From: Leucobacter sp. cx-328 | GTDB taxonomy: Bacteria; Actinomycetota; Actinomycetes; Actinomycetales; Microbacteriaceae | Reading direction: 5' to 3' | Length of the DNA: 64,000 bases | Assembly: GCF_014530035.1 (NCBI RefSeq) | Contig: NZ_JACVMX010000004.1 | Coordinates: 1-64,000 of the forward strand | In this document: positions 25,847 through 34,749 of the stretch, one piece after another | Numbering within the stretch: position 1 is the first letter of the stretch | Layout of the letters: each line of letters starts with the position of its first letter | Notes under the pieces: generated by a model | What the model was told of the DNA's origin: nothing | Seen by the model: only the letters and a program-made list of their open reading frames with translations | Database searches by the model: none | Made by a program: the position numbers and the translations under genes

Positions 25847-27105
25847 ACTGCACCTCCGACGAGAATCACGTCCACGACATCGCCCGCGCGCACATCGCCA
25901 TGTTCGGGTGGCACGAGCGCGTAACCCGCGGCACCGCCGCCGCTGCTAACCGCGTGCGAGACTCGACGCTCATGCACGGCCGGCACGCACTCGAGCCCGG
26001 CTTCGCTCGCTTCCAGGCGGATCGGCAGCACCTGCAGCCGGCCACGCGATCCGCGCCAGTCAACGCCAGCGCGCACGGGCACCCGCACGCGATCGACGAC
26101 CGTCCGCCCCTGCATCCGCAGGAGGGCCGGCCTGACAAACAGTTCGAACGAGGTCGCTGCGCTGCCGGGGTTGCCTGGGAGCGCGAAGATCCATGCACCA
26201 CCGGCCAGGCGTCCAGCACACTGCGGCTGACCGGGCTTCACAGCAACGCGCACGGCGCGCACTTCGGGTTCGGCAGCAAGCGCAATGCGCACGATGTCGT
26301 GCGCGCCTGGACCGACGCCGCCGGTCGTGATGATGACGTCCACCTCGCTGGCGAGGTGGCTGATCCGCGCCCCGAATGAATCTGGGTCGTCTGCACTCAC
26401 GGCGTGCACGATGGCCCCGATTCCGGCTTCCGCGAGCAGGCTCACGATGAGGAGCGAGTTTGACTCTGAAATCTGGCCTCGGGCGAGCTGGGTTCCCGGC
26501 GCCTGTAGCTCCGAGCCAGTCGCAATCACGGCGACCCGGGGCGCGCGGTGCACAGCGACACTCCCCACACCAGCGGCGGCGAGCGCGGCGATGCGCATGG
26601 CGGTGAGCGGATCTCCCGCAGCAGCGATGGACATGTCAGCCGTCACGTCTTCACCGCGGCGCCGCACATGAGCGCCCGGCCTTGGGACAGCACTGAACGA
26701 CACCGAGTCGTGCGCCCACTCGCCTGGCCCGTCTTTGCCAACTCCAGCCTCTACCGGAACGATTGCGTCTGCGTCTGTGGGCAGCGGCGCCCCGGTCATG
26801 ATGCGGACACACTCCCCCGGTGCGATCGCGGGATCAGCGGCGCTACCCGCTGCCACCTCGCCGATGATGCGCAACCCAACCGGTGCTGTCGCGCTTGCCG
26901 CGGCAAGGTCGACGGCGCGCACGGCGTAACCGTCCATGGCCGAGTTGTCCCACAGCGGCAGGTCGTGCTGCGCAGCGACGTCAGCAGCGAGTGTTCGGCC
27001 GTGAGCCTCACGGAGCGGGACGGACTCGACGGACAACCGTGGAACCTCAGCGAGGATCCACTTGAGGTGATCCGCCGCCGGAATAAGGGATTCTGTACCC
27101 GCCAT
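25843..27105 (-). CDS. moeA: Molybdopterin molybdenumtransferase MoeA, first copy
   Basis: The 420-residue protein inserts molybdate into adenylylated molybdopterin. Conserved features are [11 protein letters not shown] (53-63), [18 protein letters not shown] and the central MoCF-like domain with [11 protein letters not shown], then [15 protein letters not shown]. The ATG at 27105 has a GGAG site; an upstream extension would overlap the divergent fdhD leader. A second MoeA is encoded at 34749. The two differ in the central motif ([11 protein letters not shown] here, TSGGISAGAYE there), so they may serve different metals, cofactor forms or conditions. Confidence 0.92.
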   Translation of the reverse strand: MAGTESLIPAADHLKWILAEVPRLSVESVPLREAHGRTLAADVAAQHDLPLWDNSAMDGYAVRAVDLAAASATAPVGLRIIGEVAAGSAADPAIAPGECVRIMTGAPLPTDADAIVPVEAGVGKDGPGEWAHDSVSFSAVPRPGAHVRRRGEDVTADMSIAAAGDPLTAMRIAALAAAGVGSVAVHRAPRVAVIATGSELQAPGTQLARGQISESNSLLIVSLLAEAGIGAIVHAVSADDPDSFGARISHLASEVDVIITTGGVGPGAHDIVRIALAAEPEVRAVRVAVKPGQPQCAGRLAGGAWIFALPGNPGSAATSFELFVRPALLRMQGRTVVDRVRVPVRAGVDWRGSRGRLQVLPIRLEASEAGLECVPAVHERRVSHAVSSGGGAAGYALVPPEHGDVRAGDVVDVILVGGAV

Positions 27106-27213
27106 CGCGTTCTCCGCCCGTTTGAGCCGATATTGGCGCCTGCTGCTGCCCGCGCCTCGTTGCCGTCCGCGCGCCACGCGGCACGGGACTCGTTTCGATG
27201 CTATCCAAGAACT

Positions 27214-28155
27214 GTGTCACGAATCACCGCACGACGTCAGATCACTCGGATTACTGTGGGCGAGCTGCCCAAGCGCCGCAAGGACTTCCTCACCGTCGAG
27301 GAGCCGCTCGAGATCCGCGTCGGCAACAAACCACTGGCGGTGACGATGCGCACGCCCGGCCACGATGTCGAGTTGGCCGCTGGCTTCCTCGTCTCCGAGG
27401 GCGTGATATCCGCTCCCGAACACTTCTTTACGGCGCAATTCTGCGGGGGCGCGGATCAGCCACCCACCGACGGGCCTGCCCCCAACCGCGTGAATCTGCT
27501 GGGTCAGGTCGGCCTCGCGAACCCGTTTGCGGCTCCCCCAACGCTCGGTGACGCGGCGAACACCTACAACGTGCTCGACGTCACGCTCGCCGCTGGTGTT
27601 GCACCGCCTGATCCCTCACTCGAACGAAACTTTACGACCACGAGCTCCTGTGGGCTCTGCGGCAAGGCAACCATCGACGCTGTGCATACGCAGTCTCATT
27701 TCGGGGTGGCGGATGATCCGCTCACCATCTCGGCTGCAGCGCTCGTGTCGTTCCCTGACAAGCTCCGCGCAGAACAGGCCGTTTTCGAGCGCACTGGCGG
27801 CCTCCACGCGGCAGGCCTGTTCGACGGCCGCACGGGTGAGCTACTCGTCCTGCGCGAAGATGTTGGCCGCCACAATGCCGTCGACAAGGTCGTCGGCTGG
27901 GCACTCCTCAACGGTCGTCTGCCGCTGCGTTCGTGCGTGCTCATGGTGTCTGGTCGCGCGAGCTTCGAGCTCACGCAGAAATCGATCATGGCTGGCATTC
28001 CGATGCTCGCGGCGGTCTCGGCGCCCTCGTCCCTCGCGATGGACCTTGCGCAGGCCGAAGGGCTCACGCTTGTTGGCTTCCTGCGGGGCGAGTCCATGGT
28101 GGTCTACAGTCGGGCGGATCGCATTACCAACGAAGCTCCCCCGGTCGCCGAGTAA
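27214..28155 (+). CDS. fdhD: Sulfurtransferase FdhD for formate dehydrogenase activation
   Basis: The 313-residue protein has the FdhD hallmarks: CGLC (146-149) in [14 protein letters not shown], whose cysteines carry sulfur, and [20 protein letters not shown]. FdhD moves sulfur from IscS to the molybdenum cofactor of formate dehydrogenase. The GTG at 27214 is chosen because the match to the family begins there ([13 protein letters not shown]). The frame stays open far upstream, but only as the reverse complement of moeA. No formate dehydrogenase gene lies in the window, so the target is elsewhere. Confidence 0.92.
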   Translation: MSRITARRQITRITVGELPKRRKDFLTVEEPLEIRVGNKPLAVTMRTPGHDVELAAGFLVSEGVISAPEHFFTAQFCGGADQPPTDGPAPNRVNLLGQVGLANPFAAPPTLGDAANTYNVLDVTLAAGVAPPDPSLERNFTTTSSCGLCGKATIDAVHTQSHFGVADDPLTISAAALVSFPDKLRAEQAVFERTGGLHAAGLFDGRTGELLVLREDVGRHNAVDKVVGWALLNGRLPLRSCVLMVSGRASFELTQKSIMAGIPMLAAVSAPSSLAMDLAQAEGLTLVGFLRGESMVVYSRADRITNEAPPVAE

Positions 28156-28175
28156 TCGGGTCGCGAGGGAGCTTC
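28132..28175. terminator. Convergent hairpin over the fdhD stop
   Basis: Perfect 9-bp arms (GAAGCTCCC / GGGAGCTTC) enclose the fdhD stop codon. The element lies between convergent fdhD and fmdA and may terminate from either side. Confidence 0.5.
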
Positions 28176-28209
28176 GGAGGTACGGCGGGCGAGCCGCTGT
28201 TGCTAGCGC

Positions 28210-29460
28210 TTAGGCGTTCGCGCGCGGTGCACCGATTCCCGGATCGATCTGCACGGGACCCGACGCCGACGGACGAATGTCGAAGTCGAAGATCGCAGTG
28301 GGCAGATAGACGGTCGAACACGAGTTCGGAATGTCAACGACGCCCGACAGGCGCCCCTCGATCGGTGCCGCACCGAGCAGGAGGTAGGCCTGCTCAGGGC
28401 TGTAGCCGAACTTGGTGAGGTAATCGATTGCGTGGAGGCACGCACGCTGATAGGACAGGTGCGAGTCGAGGTAGCGCTGCTCCCCCTCGAGGGTGACCGA
28501 CGTACCCGAGAACGCGAGCCACTCGCTGTACTGCGGCTCTACGTTGCCCGGCATAAAGATCGCGTTTTCCTTCACGCCATACGTCTCCATACCGCCGCGG
28601 ATGATGTCGACGCGCAAGTCAATGAAGCCGCCCATCTCAATCGCGCCGCAGAAGGTGATCTCGCCATCGCCCTGCGAGAAGTGGAGATCACCCACCGAGA
28701 AGTTCGCACCGTCAACGAAGACCGGATAGAACACACGAGCGCCCTTGCTGAGATTCTTGATGTCCTGGTTACCACCGTTCTCACGCGGAGGAGCGGTGCG
28801 GGCAGCTTCCGAGCCGACGCGCGCCCACTGGTCACGAGGCAGACCACCGAGGATCGCATGCTCTGCCTCAGGTGGCAGTGCGAGCGGTGGAACGCGCAGC
28901 GGATCGGTTGCAATGAGGTCGCCCTCACGCTTGTTCCATTTCTGGAGCAGCTGTGCCGAGGGCGCGGTGCCCATGAGACCCGGGTGGATGATGCCGGTGA
29001 ACGAGACACCGGGAATGTGCCGCGAGGTCGCCGTCTGACCGGCAAAGTCCCATACAGCCTTGTACGCATCAGGGAACTGGTCGGTCAGGAAGCTACCGCC
29101 GTTGCGCTTCGCAAAAATGCCGGTGTAACCCCAGCCCTGGCCAGCAAGCGGACCTTCCTCCTGCGGGATCGGGCCGACATCGAGAATGTCAACGATGAGT
29201 AGGTCGCCGGGCTTCGCACCCTCAACACGGAACGGGCCGCTGAGCGTGTGCACGGTGAGCAGTGGAGCATCCAGGATGTCTTGCGCGGAGTCATCATTCT
29301 TGATCGCACCGTCGAACCACTCACGGCAGTCGACACGGAAGCTGTCACCCGGCTTCACCGTCGCAACCGGCGGGATCTCGGGGTGCCAGCGGTTGTGGCC
29401 CAGCTTGTCCTGGTCTACAAACTTCTTATTGGAGTCCAGCTGAAATACATGTTCGGGCAT
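28210..29460 (-). CDS. fmdA: Formamidase
   Basis: The 416-residue protein belongs to the acetamidase/formamidase family and hydrolyses formamide to formate and ammonia. Typical segments are HNRWHPEIPPVATVKPGD, GWGYTGIFAKRNGG, FTGIIHPGLMGTAPS, FSQGDGEITFCGAIEMGG and SAAPIE-type C-terminal sequence (LLLGAAPIEGRLSG). The ATG at 29460 follows AAGAAGG. It sits with fmdB on one strand and among molybdenum cofactor and fdhD genes, suggesting that released formate is oxidised by a molybdenum formate dehydrogenase. Confidence 0.93.
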   Translation of the reverse strand: MPEHVFQLDSNKKFVDQDKLGHNRWHPEIPPVATVKPGDSFRVDCREWFDGAIKNDDSAQDILDAPLLTVHTLSGPFRVEGAKPGDLLIVDILDVGPIPQEEGPLAGQGWGYTGIFAKRNGGSFLTDQFPDAYKAVWDFAGQTATSRHIPGVSFTGIIHPGLMGTAPSAQLLQKWNKREGDLIATDPLRVPPLALPPEAEHAILGGLPRDQWARVGSEAARTAPPRENGGNQDIKNLSKGARVFYPVFVDGANFSVGDLHFSQGDGEITFCGAIEMGGFIDLRVDIIRGGMETYGVKENAIFMPGNVEPQYSEWLAFSGTSVTLEGEQRYLDSHLSYQRACLHAIDYLTKFGYSPEQAYLLLGAAPIEGRLSGVVDIPNSCSTVYLPTAIFDFDIRPSASGPVQIDPGIGAPRANA

Positions 29461-29537
29461 TGAGCTAACCTTCTTCCTCATTCCCCGCGGGCGTCGTTGC
29501 ACGCGGAAGTCTTCAGTTCACGAAGCCGCCGTTGTAT

Positions 29538-29831
29538 CTAGGGGCGCGGCAGTCTCGCGTGCAGGGGGTTACGCGTCACCGGTTGACGCTTAGGTGGACC
29601 AGACGAAGACGTCGGCAACCCCGTCACCACCTGCGGTTCGTGAGCGCTCTGCGTCGCTCGGTCGATGAGTCCATACGCGGAGCTGCCCGCACCCGACAGG
29701 TGAGGAGCGGAGACCAGTCGAGTCGCAGTGCTGTCGCATGACCGGCACTCAGTCTCTCGCGGCACATCGGCCATCGCGAACAGGGCATCAAATTCGCACC
29801 CTGACTGACAGCGGAATCGGTAGTTCGGCAT
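29538..29831 (-). CDS. FmdB-family zinc-ribbon protein
   Basis: The 97-residue protein begins MPNYRFRCQSGCEFDALF and has a second pair in ECRSCDSTATRLVSAP, the zinc-ribbon signature of the FmdB family (PF09723). In formamidase and methylamine-utilising organisms such proteins are thought to be regulators. The rest is a disordered Ser/Pro/Gln-rich tail. The ATG at 29831 starts exactly at the family consensus. It lies 77 bp upstream of fmdA on the same strand. Confidence 0.85.
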   Translation of the reverse strand: MPNYRFRCQSGCEFDALFAMADVPRETECRSCDSTATRLVSAPHLSGAGSSAYGLIDRATQSAHEPQVVTGLPTSSSGPPKRQPVTRNPLHARLPRP

Positions 29832-29968
29832 TCTCACACCCTTCTGCGTGACGCATCGTCGCGCGCACTCGGTGCCCAGCGACGCTGCTGGATAACTCAC
29901 CTGCTTCGAAGCTATCGACCTCTGCGAGCTGCGTCAATGGTCTGAGGAGCGTGGATATACTGCGAGGC

Positions 29969-30808
29969 ATGACCCAACGTCGTTTCATTTCTCGCCCTGT
30001 TCGCCGCGTACTCACCGCCACCGCTGCAATTGCGGTCGCAATCGGGTCGCTTACCGCCTGCGCAAGCACCGAAAAGGGCGCGGATCAGCCAGCAGCAGAA
30101 TCGACAGATTCACTCACCGGCGAGCTCAACGTCGCCGCGGCAGCATCCCTGCAGCCCGCATTTGAAGAGCTCAGCGAGCAGTTCACCGCCGAACACCCCG
30201 ATGTAAAGATCACGCTCTCGTTCGATGGCTCCTCGGTGCTCGCCACCCAGATCCTCGAGGGCGCACCAATCGACGTGTTCGCCTCGGCAGACGAAGCAAA
30301 CATGCTCAAGGTGACAGACGAGAAGCTCAACGCCGTCGATCCCATCACCTTCGCCACCAGCAGCCTCGAAATCGCAGTCGCTCCAGGCAACCCGCTCGGC
30401 ATCACGGACCTCGCGTCACTCGCACAGCCGACCACCTCCGGTGAGACACCCGTCGTCGTGCTGTGCGCGGCTGAGGTGCCCTGCGGCGCAGCATCGCACA
30501 AGCTCCTCGACCGCGACGGTGTCACCCTCTTCCCGGCAAGCGAAGAGCAGAGCGTCACCGCTGTCCTCACGAAGGTTGCAGCTGGCGAAGCCGACGCCGG
30601 CCTCATCTACCGTTCCGACGTGCTCCGTTCAGAGGGCGGCGTCGAGGGCATCGAAATCGCAGGCTCGAACGAAGCATCAGGCAGCTACCTCATTGCGCCG
30701 CTCACCTCCTCCGCATCACCCGAAGCAGCACTCGCGTTCGCTGAACTCATGAACAGCACAGCAGCACAGCAGCTCTTCGAAAAGCTCGGGTTCGGCCCAG
30801 CAGCGTGA
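29969..30808 (+). CDS. modA: Molybdate-binding lipoprotein ModA
   Basis: The 279-residue solute-binding protein has a basic leader, hydrophobic core and lipobox LTAC (about residue 31). The mature protein starts LNVAAAASLQPAFEEL, and includes SFDGSSVLATQI and GAPIDVFASADEANM, classic ModA substrate-binding sequence for molybdate or tungstate. The start could be the GTG at 29951, which adds six residues; the ATG is preferred for its signal-peptide geometry. modB begins inside its stop codon (GTGA). Confidence 0.92.
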   Translation: MTQRRFISRPVRRVLTATAAIAVAIGSLTACASTEKGADQPAAESTDSLTGELNVAAAASLQPAFEELSEQFTAEHPDVKITLSFDGSSVLATQILEGAPIDVFASADEANMLKVTDEKLNAVDPITFATSSLEIAVAPGNPLGITDLASLAQPTTSGETPVVVLCAAEVPCGAASHKLLDRDGVTLFPASEEQSVTAVLTKVAAGEADAGLIYRSDVLRSEGGVEGIEIAGSNEASGSYLIAPLTSSASPEAALAFAELMNSTAAQQLFEKLGFGPAA

Positions 30809-31623
30809 CCCACCAGCACAGCCGCGCCCGCAAGGATCTGCCTGCGATCATCATCGCGCCGGCAGTGCTTGCGGGCGCGCTCCTGCTGCTGCCCTTCATT
30901 GCACTCCTCGCACGGATCAATTGGGCAGCGCTGCCCGAGATCCTCGCACAACCGGAAACGCTCTCCGCGCTGCGCATCTCCATCGTGACCGCGCTCGCCG
31001 CAACCGCGTGCTGTCTCGCTCTCGGGGTCCCGCTCGCGATCGTGCTTGCGCGCACCTCCGGACTACTCGCAGCCGGGTTGCGGGCGATTGTCACGCTCCC
31101 GCTCGTGTTGCCGCCGCTGGTCGGCGGCCTCGCGCTCCTCTCACTCCTCGGCAGGAACGGTCTCATCGGCGGGTGGCTCGCGGAGCTGGGGATCCGCATC
31201 CCCTTCACCATGACCGCGGTCGTGATTGCGCAGACGTTTGTCGCACTGCCGTTCCTGGTGATTTCGGTTGAGGGAGCCCTACGCTCGCTCGATCCTGCCT
31301 ACGAGGAGGCCGCGTCGACGCTCGGCGCATCCCCCACTGCCGTGCTCTGGCACGTCACCCTGCCGCTCATCGCGCCAGGACTTATTGCCGGCACGATCAT
31401 GTCGTTCACGCGTGCACTCGGCGAATTCGGCGCAACCGCGCTCTTCGCCGGCAATGCCGAAGGCACCACCCGCACCGTGCCCCTCGCGATCTACACCGCG
31501 TTCAACGGCGCCGGTGTGACGCAAGACATCGCCCTCGCGCTATCACTCGTGCTCGTCTCGGTCTCGGTCATTGCGCTTGTCGTGCTGCGCGGTCGCACCA
31601 CGCCTGACAGGATGGCAACGTGA
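30805..31623 (+). CDS. modB: Molybdate ABC transporter permease ModB
   Basis: The 272-residue permease has about six helices and the ModB/CysTW EAA loop SLDPAYEEAASTLGASP. The family motif TRALGEFGATALFAGN also appears. A GTG start overlaps modA by 4 bp and its stop overlaps the moaA GTG by 4 bp, so the three genes are coupled. The expected ATPase gene modC is absent between modB and moaA and was not found anywhere in the window. ModB must use an ATPase encoded elsewhere. Confidence 0.92.
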   Translation: MTHQHSRARKDLPAIIIAPAVLAGALLLLPFIALLARINWAALPEILAQPETLSALRISIVTALAATACCLALGVPLAIVLARTSGLLAAGLRAIVTLPLVLPPLVGGLALLSLLGRNGLIGGWLAELGIRIPFTMTAVVIAQTFVALPFLVISVEGALRSLDPAYEEAASTLGASPTAVLWHVTLPLIAPGLIAGTIMSFTRALGEFGATALFAGNAEGTTRTVPLAIYTAFNGAGVTQDIALALSLVLVSVSVIALVVLRGRTTPDRMAT

Positions 31624-32675
31624 CTTCCCAACGCCGCATCGCTCAGCTGCCCTCAACCGGCCTGGTCGATGCGCGCGGACGTGGGCTGCGCGACCTGCGC
31701 ATCTCGGTGACGGATCGCTGCAACTTCCGCTGTGTGTACTGCATGCCAAAGGAAATCTTTGGCCGCGACTACCAGTTCATGGAACGCTCAGAGTTGCTCA
31801 CATTCGAGGAGATCGAACTCGTGGCGCGCGCCGCGGTCGAACTCGGCGTTGACAAGCTGCGCATCACCGGTGGCGAGCCACTGCTACGGCGCGGCATCGA
31901 GGGGTTGATTGAGCGGCTTGCCGCGATCCGCACCCCTGACGGACGCAAGCCAGATCTTGCACTGACAACCAATGGCGCCGCCCTGCCGGTGAAGGCCGCG
32001 GCGCTCAAGGCCGCCGGGCTCGACCGTGTGACGGTGTCGGTGGATTCGCTCGATGACGCGAAGTTCCGGGAGATGAATGACGTCGGGTTCCCGCTCGACC
32101 GCGTCTTTGCTGGCATTGCAGCCGCTGCCGATGCCGGCCTCGGACCGATCAAGATCAATGCCGTCATCAAGCGCGGCGTGAATGAGTCTGAGATTGTTCC
32201 GCTCGCCGAACGGTTCCGCGGCACCGGCCACACGCTCCGTTTCATCGAGTACATGGATGTTGGTGCATCCAACGGTTGGAAACTCGATGAGGTCGTGCCT
32301 TCGGCCGAGATCGTGCGTGCGATTGACGCGGTGCATCCGCTCGAACGCATCGGACCCGAGCGGCCTGGCGAGACCGCCGTGCGCTGGAAGTACCGTGACG
32401 GCGCCGGTGAGATCGGCGTCATCTCGAGCGTCACCGGGGCGTTCTGCGGAACCTGCACGCGCGCCCGCATCTCAGCAGACGGCCAGATCTTCACGTGCCT
32501 CTTCGCCGATCACGGATTCGACCTACGCGCACTCGTTCGCGGGGGCGCGGATCACCGCACCATTGTCGCGGCTCTCGCCGAGCTGTGGGCGGTACGTGAC
32601 GACCGTTACTCAGAGCAGCGCGCCGAACTCTCCGGCAACCGCGACCGCATCGAAATGTCGTACATCGGGGGCTAG
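31620..32675 (+). CDS. moaA: GTP 3',8-cyclase MoaA
   Basis: The 351-residue radical SAM enzyme starts molybdopterin synthesis by converting GTP to 3',8-cyclo-GTP together with MoaC. The N-terminal [4Fe-4S] motif is CNFRCVYC (Cys34, 38, 41), and ITGGEPLLR is the SAM-binding GGE. The C-terminal cluster is FCGTCTRARI...FTCLF. The protein ends in Gly-Gly, as required for MoaA activity. It is coupled to modAB by a 4-bp GTGA overlap. Confidence 0.96.
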   Translation: MTSQRRIAQLPSTGLVDARGRGLRDLRISVTDRCNFRCVYCMPKEIFGRDYQFMERSELLTFEEIELVARAAVELGVDKLRITGGEPLLRRGIEGLIERLAAIRTPDGRKPDLALTTNGAALPVKAAALKAAGLDRVTVSVDSLDDAKFREMNDVGFPLDRVFAGIAAAADAGLGPIKINAVIKRGVNESEIVPLAERFRGTGHTLRFIEYMDVGASNGWKLDEVVPSAEIVRAIDAVHPLERIGPERPGETAVRWKYRDGAGEIGVISSVTGAFCGTCTRARISADGQIFTCLFADHGFDLRALVRGGADHRTIVAALAELWAVRDDRYSEQRAELSGNRDRIEMSYIGG

Positions 32676-32720
32676 CCCGGTGCTACTGAGCGCCGGGTAC
32701 TTCTTGGGATCGGGTGCGGC

Positions 32721-33152
32721 CTACAGCCCAACCCACTCAGAAATGCCGTCGGCAAAGTGCTGGCGCTTCCAGATCGGCACCTCGGCCTTAATCCGCTCGA
32801 CCAGCTCTTCGATCGCGGCGAACGCTTCTGCCCGGTGCGGAGCCGATGCCGCGGCAACGAGCGCCGCATCGCCAATCTTGAGCGCCCCTACGCGGTGAGC
32901 TGCTGCGAGCCGCAAGCCTGTGCGGGAAGCTGCCTCAGCGACACACTCTCGCAGGAAACGCTCGGCATCAGGGTGAGCCTGGTAATCGAGCGCGGCAACA
33001 CCCTTGCCGCCGTCGTGGTCGCGCACAATGCCGTGAAACATGACGAGGGCACCGCACTCATCCGCGTTCACCGCAGCACGGATCGCCGTCTCATCAAGCA
33101 AGTCCTCGGTGACGCGAGCGTAGAGCGCTGCTTGAGTTTCTGATGCTGACAC
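32721..33152 (-). CDS. moaE: Molybdopterin synthase catalytic subunit MoaE
   Basis: The 143-residue large subunit of molybdopterin synthase has HGIVRDHDGGKGVAALDY, AAAHRVGALKIGDAALV, and the catalytic Lys region VPIWKRQHFADG. It accepts sulfur from thiocarboxylated MoaD to form the dithiolene. The GTG at 33152 follows a GAAAGG site inside the end of moeB, 1 bp after the moeB stop, so the two are coupled. moaD is encoded on the other side of moeB and divergent. Confidence 0.92.
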   Translation of the reverse strand: MSASETQAALYARVTEDLLDETAIRAAVNADECGALVMFHGIVRDHDGGKGVAALDYQAHPDAERFLRECVAEAASRTGLRLAAAHRVGALKIGDAALVAAASAPHRAEAFAAIEELVERIKAEVPIWKRQHFADGISEWVGL

Positions 33153-33153
33153 G

Positions 33154-34371
33154 TCAGTAGCCTTTCGTGGGTGTGGCTGATCCGCGCACAATATGGTCGG
33201 GGGCGGATCGCGCGAAGGCATCGATTCCGCCGCGCAAATACGTCACGTTCTCCCAGCCTGCTGCGGCGAGCGCGCTGGCTGCGCGGATCGAGCGGGGGTC
33301 ACGTTCGCAGTAGATGATGGTGACTCGATCTGCAGCGCCTGGCACGGGCAGATCTCCGGCCTCGATGCGGCTGACGTCGTGGTGACGCGCACCGGTGAGG
33401 CGGCGGCCCGCAAACTCTGCCACACTGCGGACATCGATGAGGTCGATAGCTGCGCGTTCGTCGGCATCGGAGAGCAGGCGCGCCAGATCAACTGAGTCGA
33501 CGGAAAGAATTGATGCGTCATCAGGTGCGCTGCCCTGGGATACTCCAGCACGAGTGACGGCACACGCGACATCGAGGTCAACGAGCTCGGTAATCGCTGC
33601 CGCCTCTGGGTCACGGCCGTACGGAATCTCTCGGGTACGGGCGCTGAGTGCGTCATACGTGAGCACGCGTCCGATGAGCGGATCACCTACCCCCGCGATG
33701 AGCTTCATAGCCTCGGTCGCGAGCAGTGAGCCTACCGTGCCGCAGAGCCCAGGGAGCACGCCGCCCTCTGCGCAGTTGAGTACCTCGTCTGCACCGGGCG
33801 GATCAGGAAACAGATCTCGATATCCGGGCCCGTTCGCATGCCACGCAACACTCACCTGCCCCGAGTACTGCAGAATCGCACCCCACACGAGCGGGATGCC
33901 CGCGAGATGCGCGGCGTCGTTTACGAGATAACGCGTCGCAAAGTTATCGCTGCCATCGATCACGAGATCGTAATCGGCGAATATCCCGCGGGCGTTCGCC
34001 ACCGTAAGCCGCAGGTGGTGTTCGTCAACCAAGATTGCGGGATTGAGCGCGTGCACGGTCTCGGCGAGCGAGGTCACCTTCGGGCGGCCGATATCTGCCG
34101 TGCCGTGCGAAACCTGGCGGTGCAGGTTCGACAGCTCGACGAGATCATCGTCGATGATCCCGATCCGCCCGATGCCTGCGCCAGCCAGATACGGAACCAC
34201 CGCGCTGCCAAGGCCACCGGCCCCGACCACGAGCACCCGAGCCGCTGCCAGGCGCCGCTGAGCGAGCTCGCCGAAGCCAGGCAGAATGATCTGACGGTGA
34301 GCGCGTGCTCGCGCCTCGTCGGTGAGCGCAGGGGTCGGCTCTACGAGCGGCGCGATCCTTGCGGTGTTCAT
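33154..34371 (-). CDS. moeB: Adenylyltransferase/sulfurtransferase MoeB (MoeZ type), ThiF plus rhodanese
   Basis: The 405-residue two-domain protein has an N-terminal ThiF/E1-like adenylyltransferase (nucleotide motif VVGAGGLGS at 48-56, acceptor IIDDDLVELSNLHRQ). The C-terminal rhodanese domain (about 305-395) has the active-site cysteine in YCERDPRS. MoeZ-type proteins adenylate the MoaD C-terminus and then put sulfur on it. It is divergent from moaD across a 96-bp gap and leads the moeB-moaE pair. Confidence 0.93.
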   Translation of the reverse strand: MNTARIAPLVEPTPALTDEARARAHRQIILPGFGELAQRRLAAARVLVVGAGGLGSAVVPYLAGAGIGRIGIIDDDLVELSNLHRQVSHGTADIGRPKVTSLAETVHALNPAILVDEHHLRLTVANARGIFADYDLVIDGSDNFATRYLVNDAAHLAGIPLVWGAILQYSGQVSVAWHANGPGYRDLFPDPPGADEVLNCAEGGVLPGLCGTVGSLLATEAMKLIAGVGDPLIGRVLTYDALSARTREIPYGRDPEAAAITELVDLDVACAVTRAGVSQGSAPDDASILSVDSVDLARLLSDADERAAIDLIDVRSVAEFAGRRLTGARHHDVSRIEAGDLPVPGAADRVTIIYCERDPRSIRAASALAAAGWENVTYLRGGIDAFARSAPDHIVRGSATPTKGY

Positions 34372-34467
34372 GTCCCCATCTTAGGTGTGCACGGCACTGC
34401 TATTCACACCTGCGGCACACACTGCGGCGAGCGCCAGTGTGACCTGCCAGCACAGTACGATGGCAGC

Positions 34468-34749
34468 ATGTCGAAGATCACCGTCAGATACTTCGCCGCC
34501 GCAGCGGAAGCGGCAGGCCGCGATGCAGAGGTCTTGGAGTTTGCGAGCGAACTCCCATCTCTCGATGACCTCCGTTCAGACCTCGTCGCTCGCTACGGCG
34601 ACGCGATTGCCCGCGTGCTCAAGTCGGGGTCGTTCCTCGTAAACGGCACCGTGCGCCGCGACGGTGGCGCCCTCGTCGCTGCCGGTACAGAAACCGGCCC
34701 CAATGACGAGCACACCGTCGACGTCCTCCCCGCGTTTGCAGGCGGGTAA
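34468..34749 (+). CDS. moaD: Molybdopterin synthase sulfur carrier subunit MoaD
   Basis: The 93-residue ubiquitin-like carrier starts MSKITVRYFAAAAEAAG and ends with VDVLPAFAGG. The terminal Gly-Gly is adenylated by MoeB, thiocarboxylated and used by MoaE. The start at 34468 gives the standard length. It is the first gene of moaD-moeA-moaC-mogA, and its stop codon TAA overlaps the next ATG (TAATG). Confidence 0.93.
   Translation: MSKITVRYFAAAAEAAGRDAEVLEFASELPSLDDLRSDLVARYGDAIARVLKSGSFLVNGTVRRDGGALVAAGTETGPNDEHTVDVLPAFAGG

Noticed and set aside
26548-27213. N-terminal extension of fdhD
   Set aside because: The added sequence is the reverse complement of moeA; FdhD similarity begins at the GTG at 27214.
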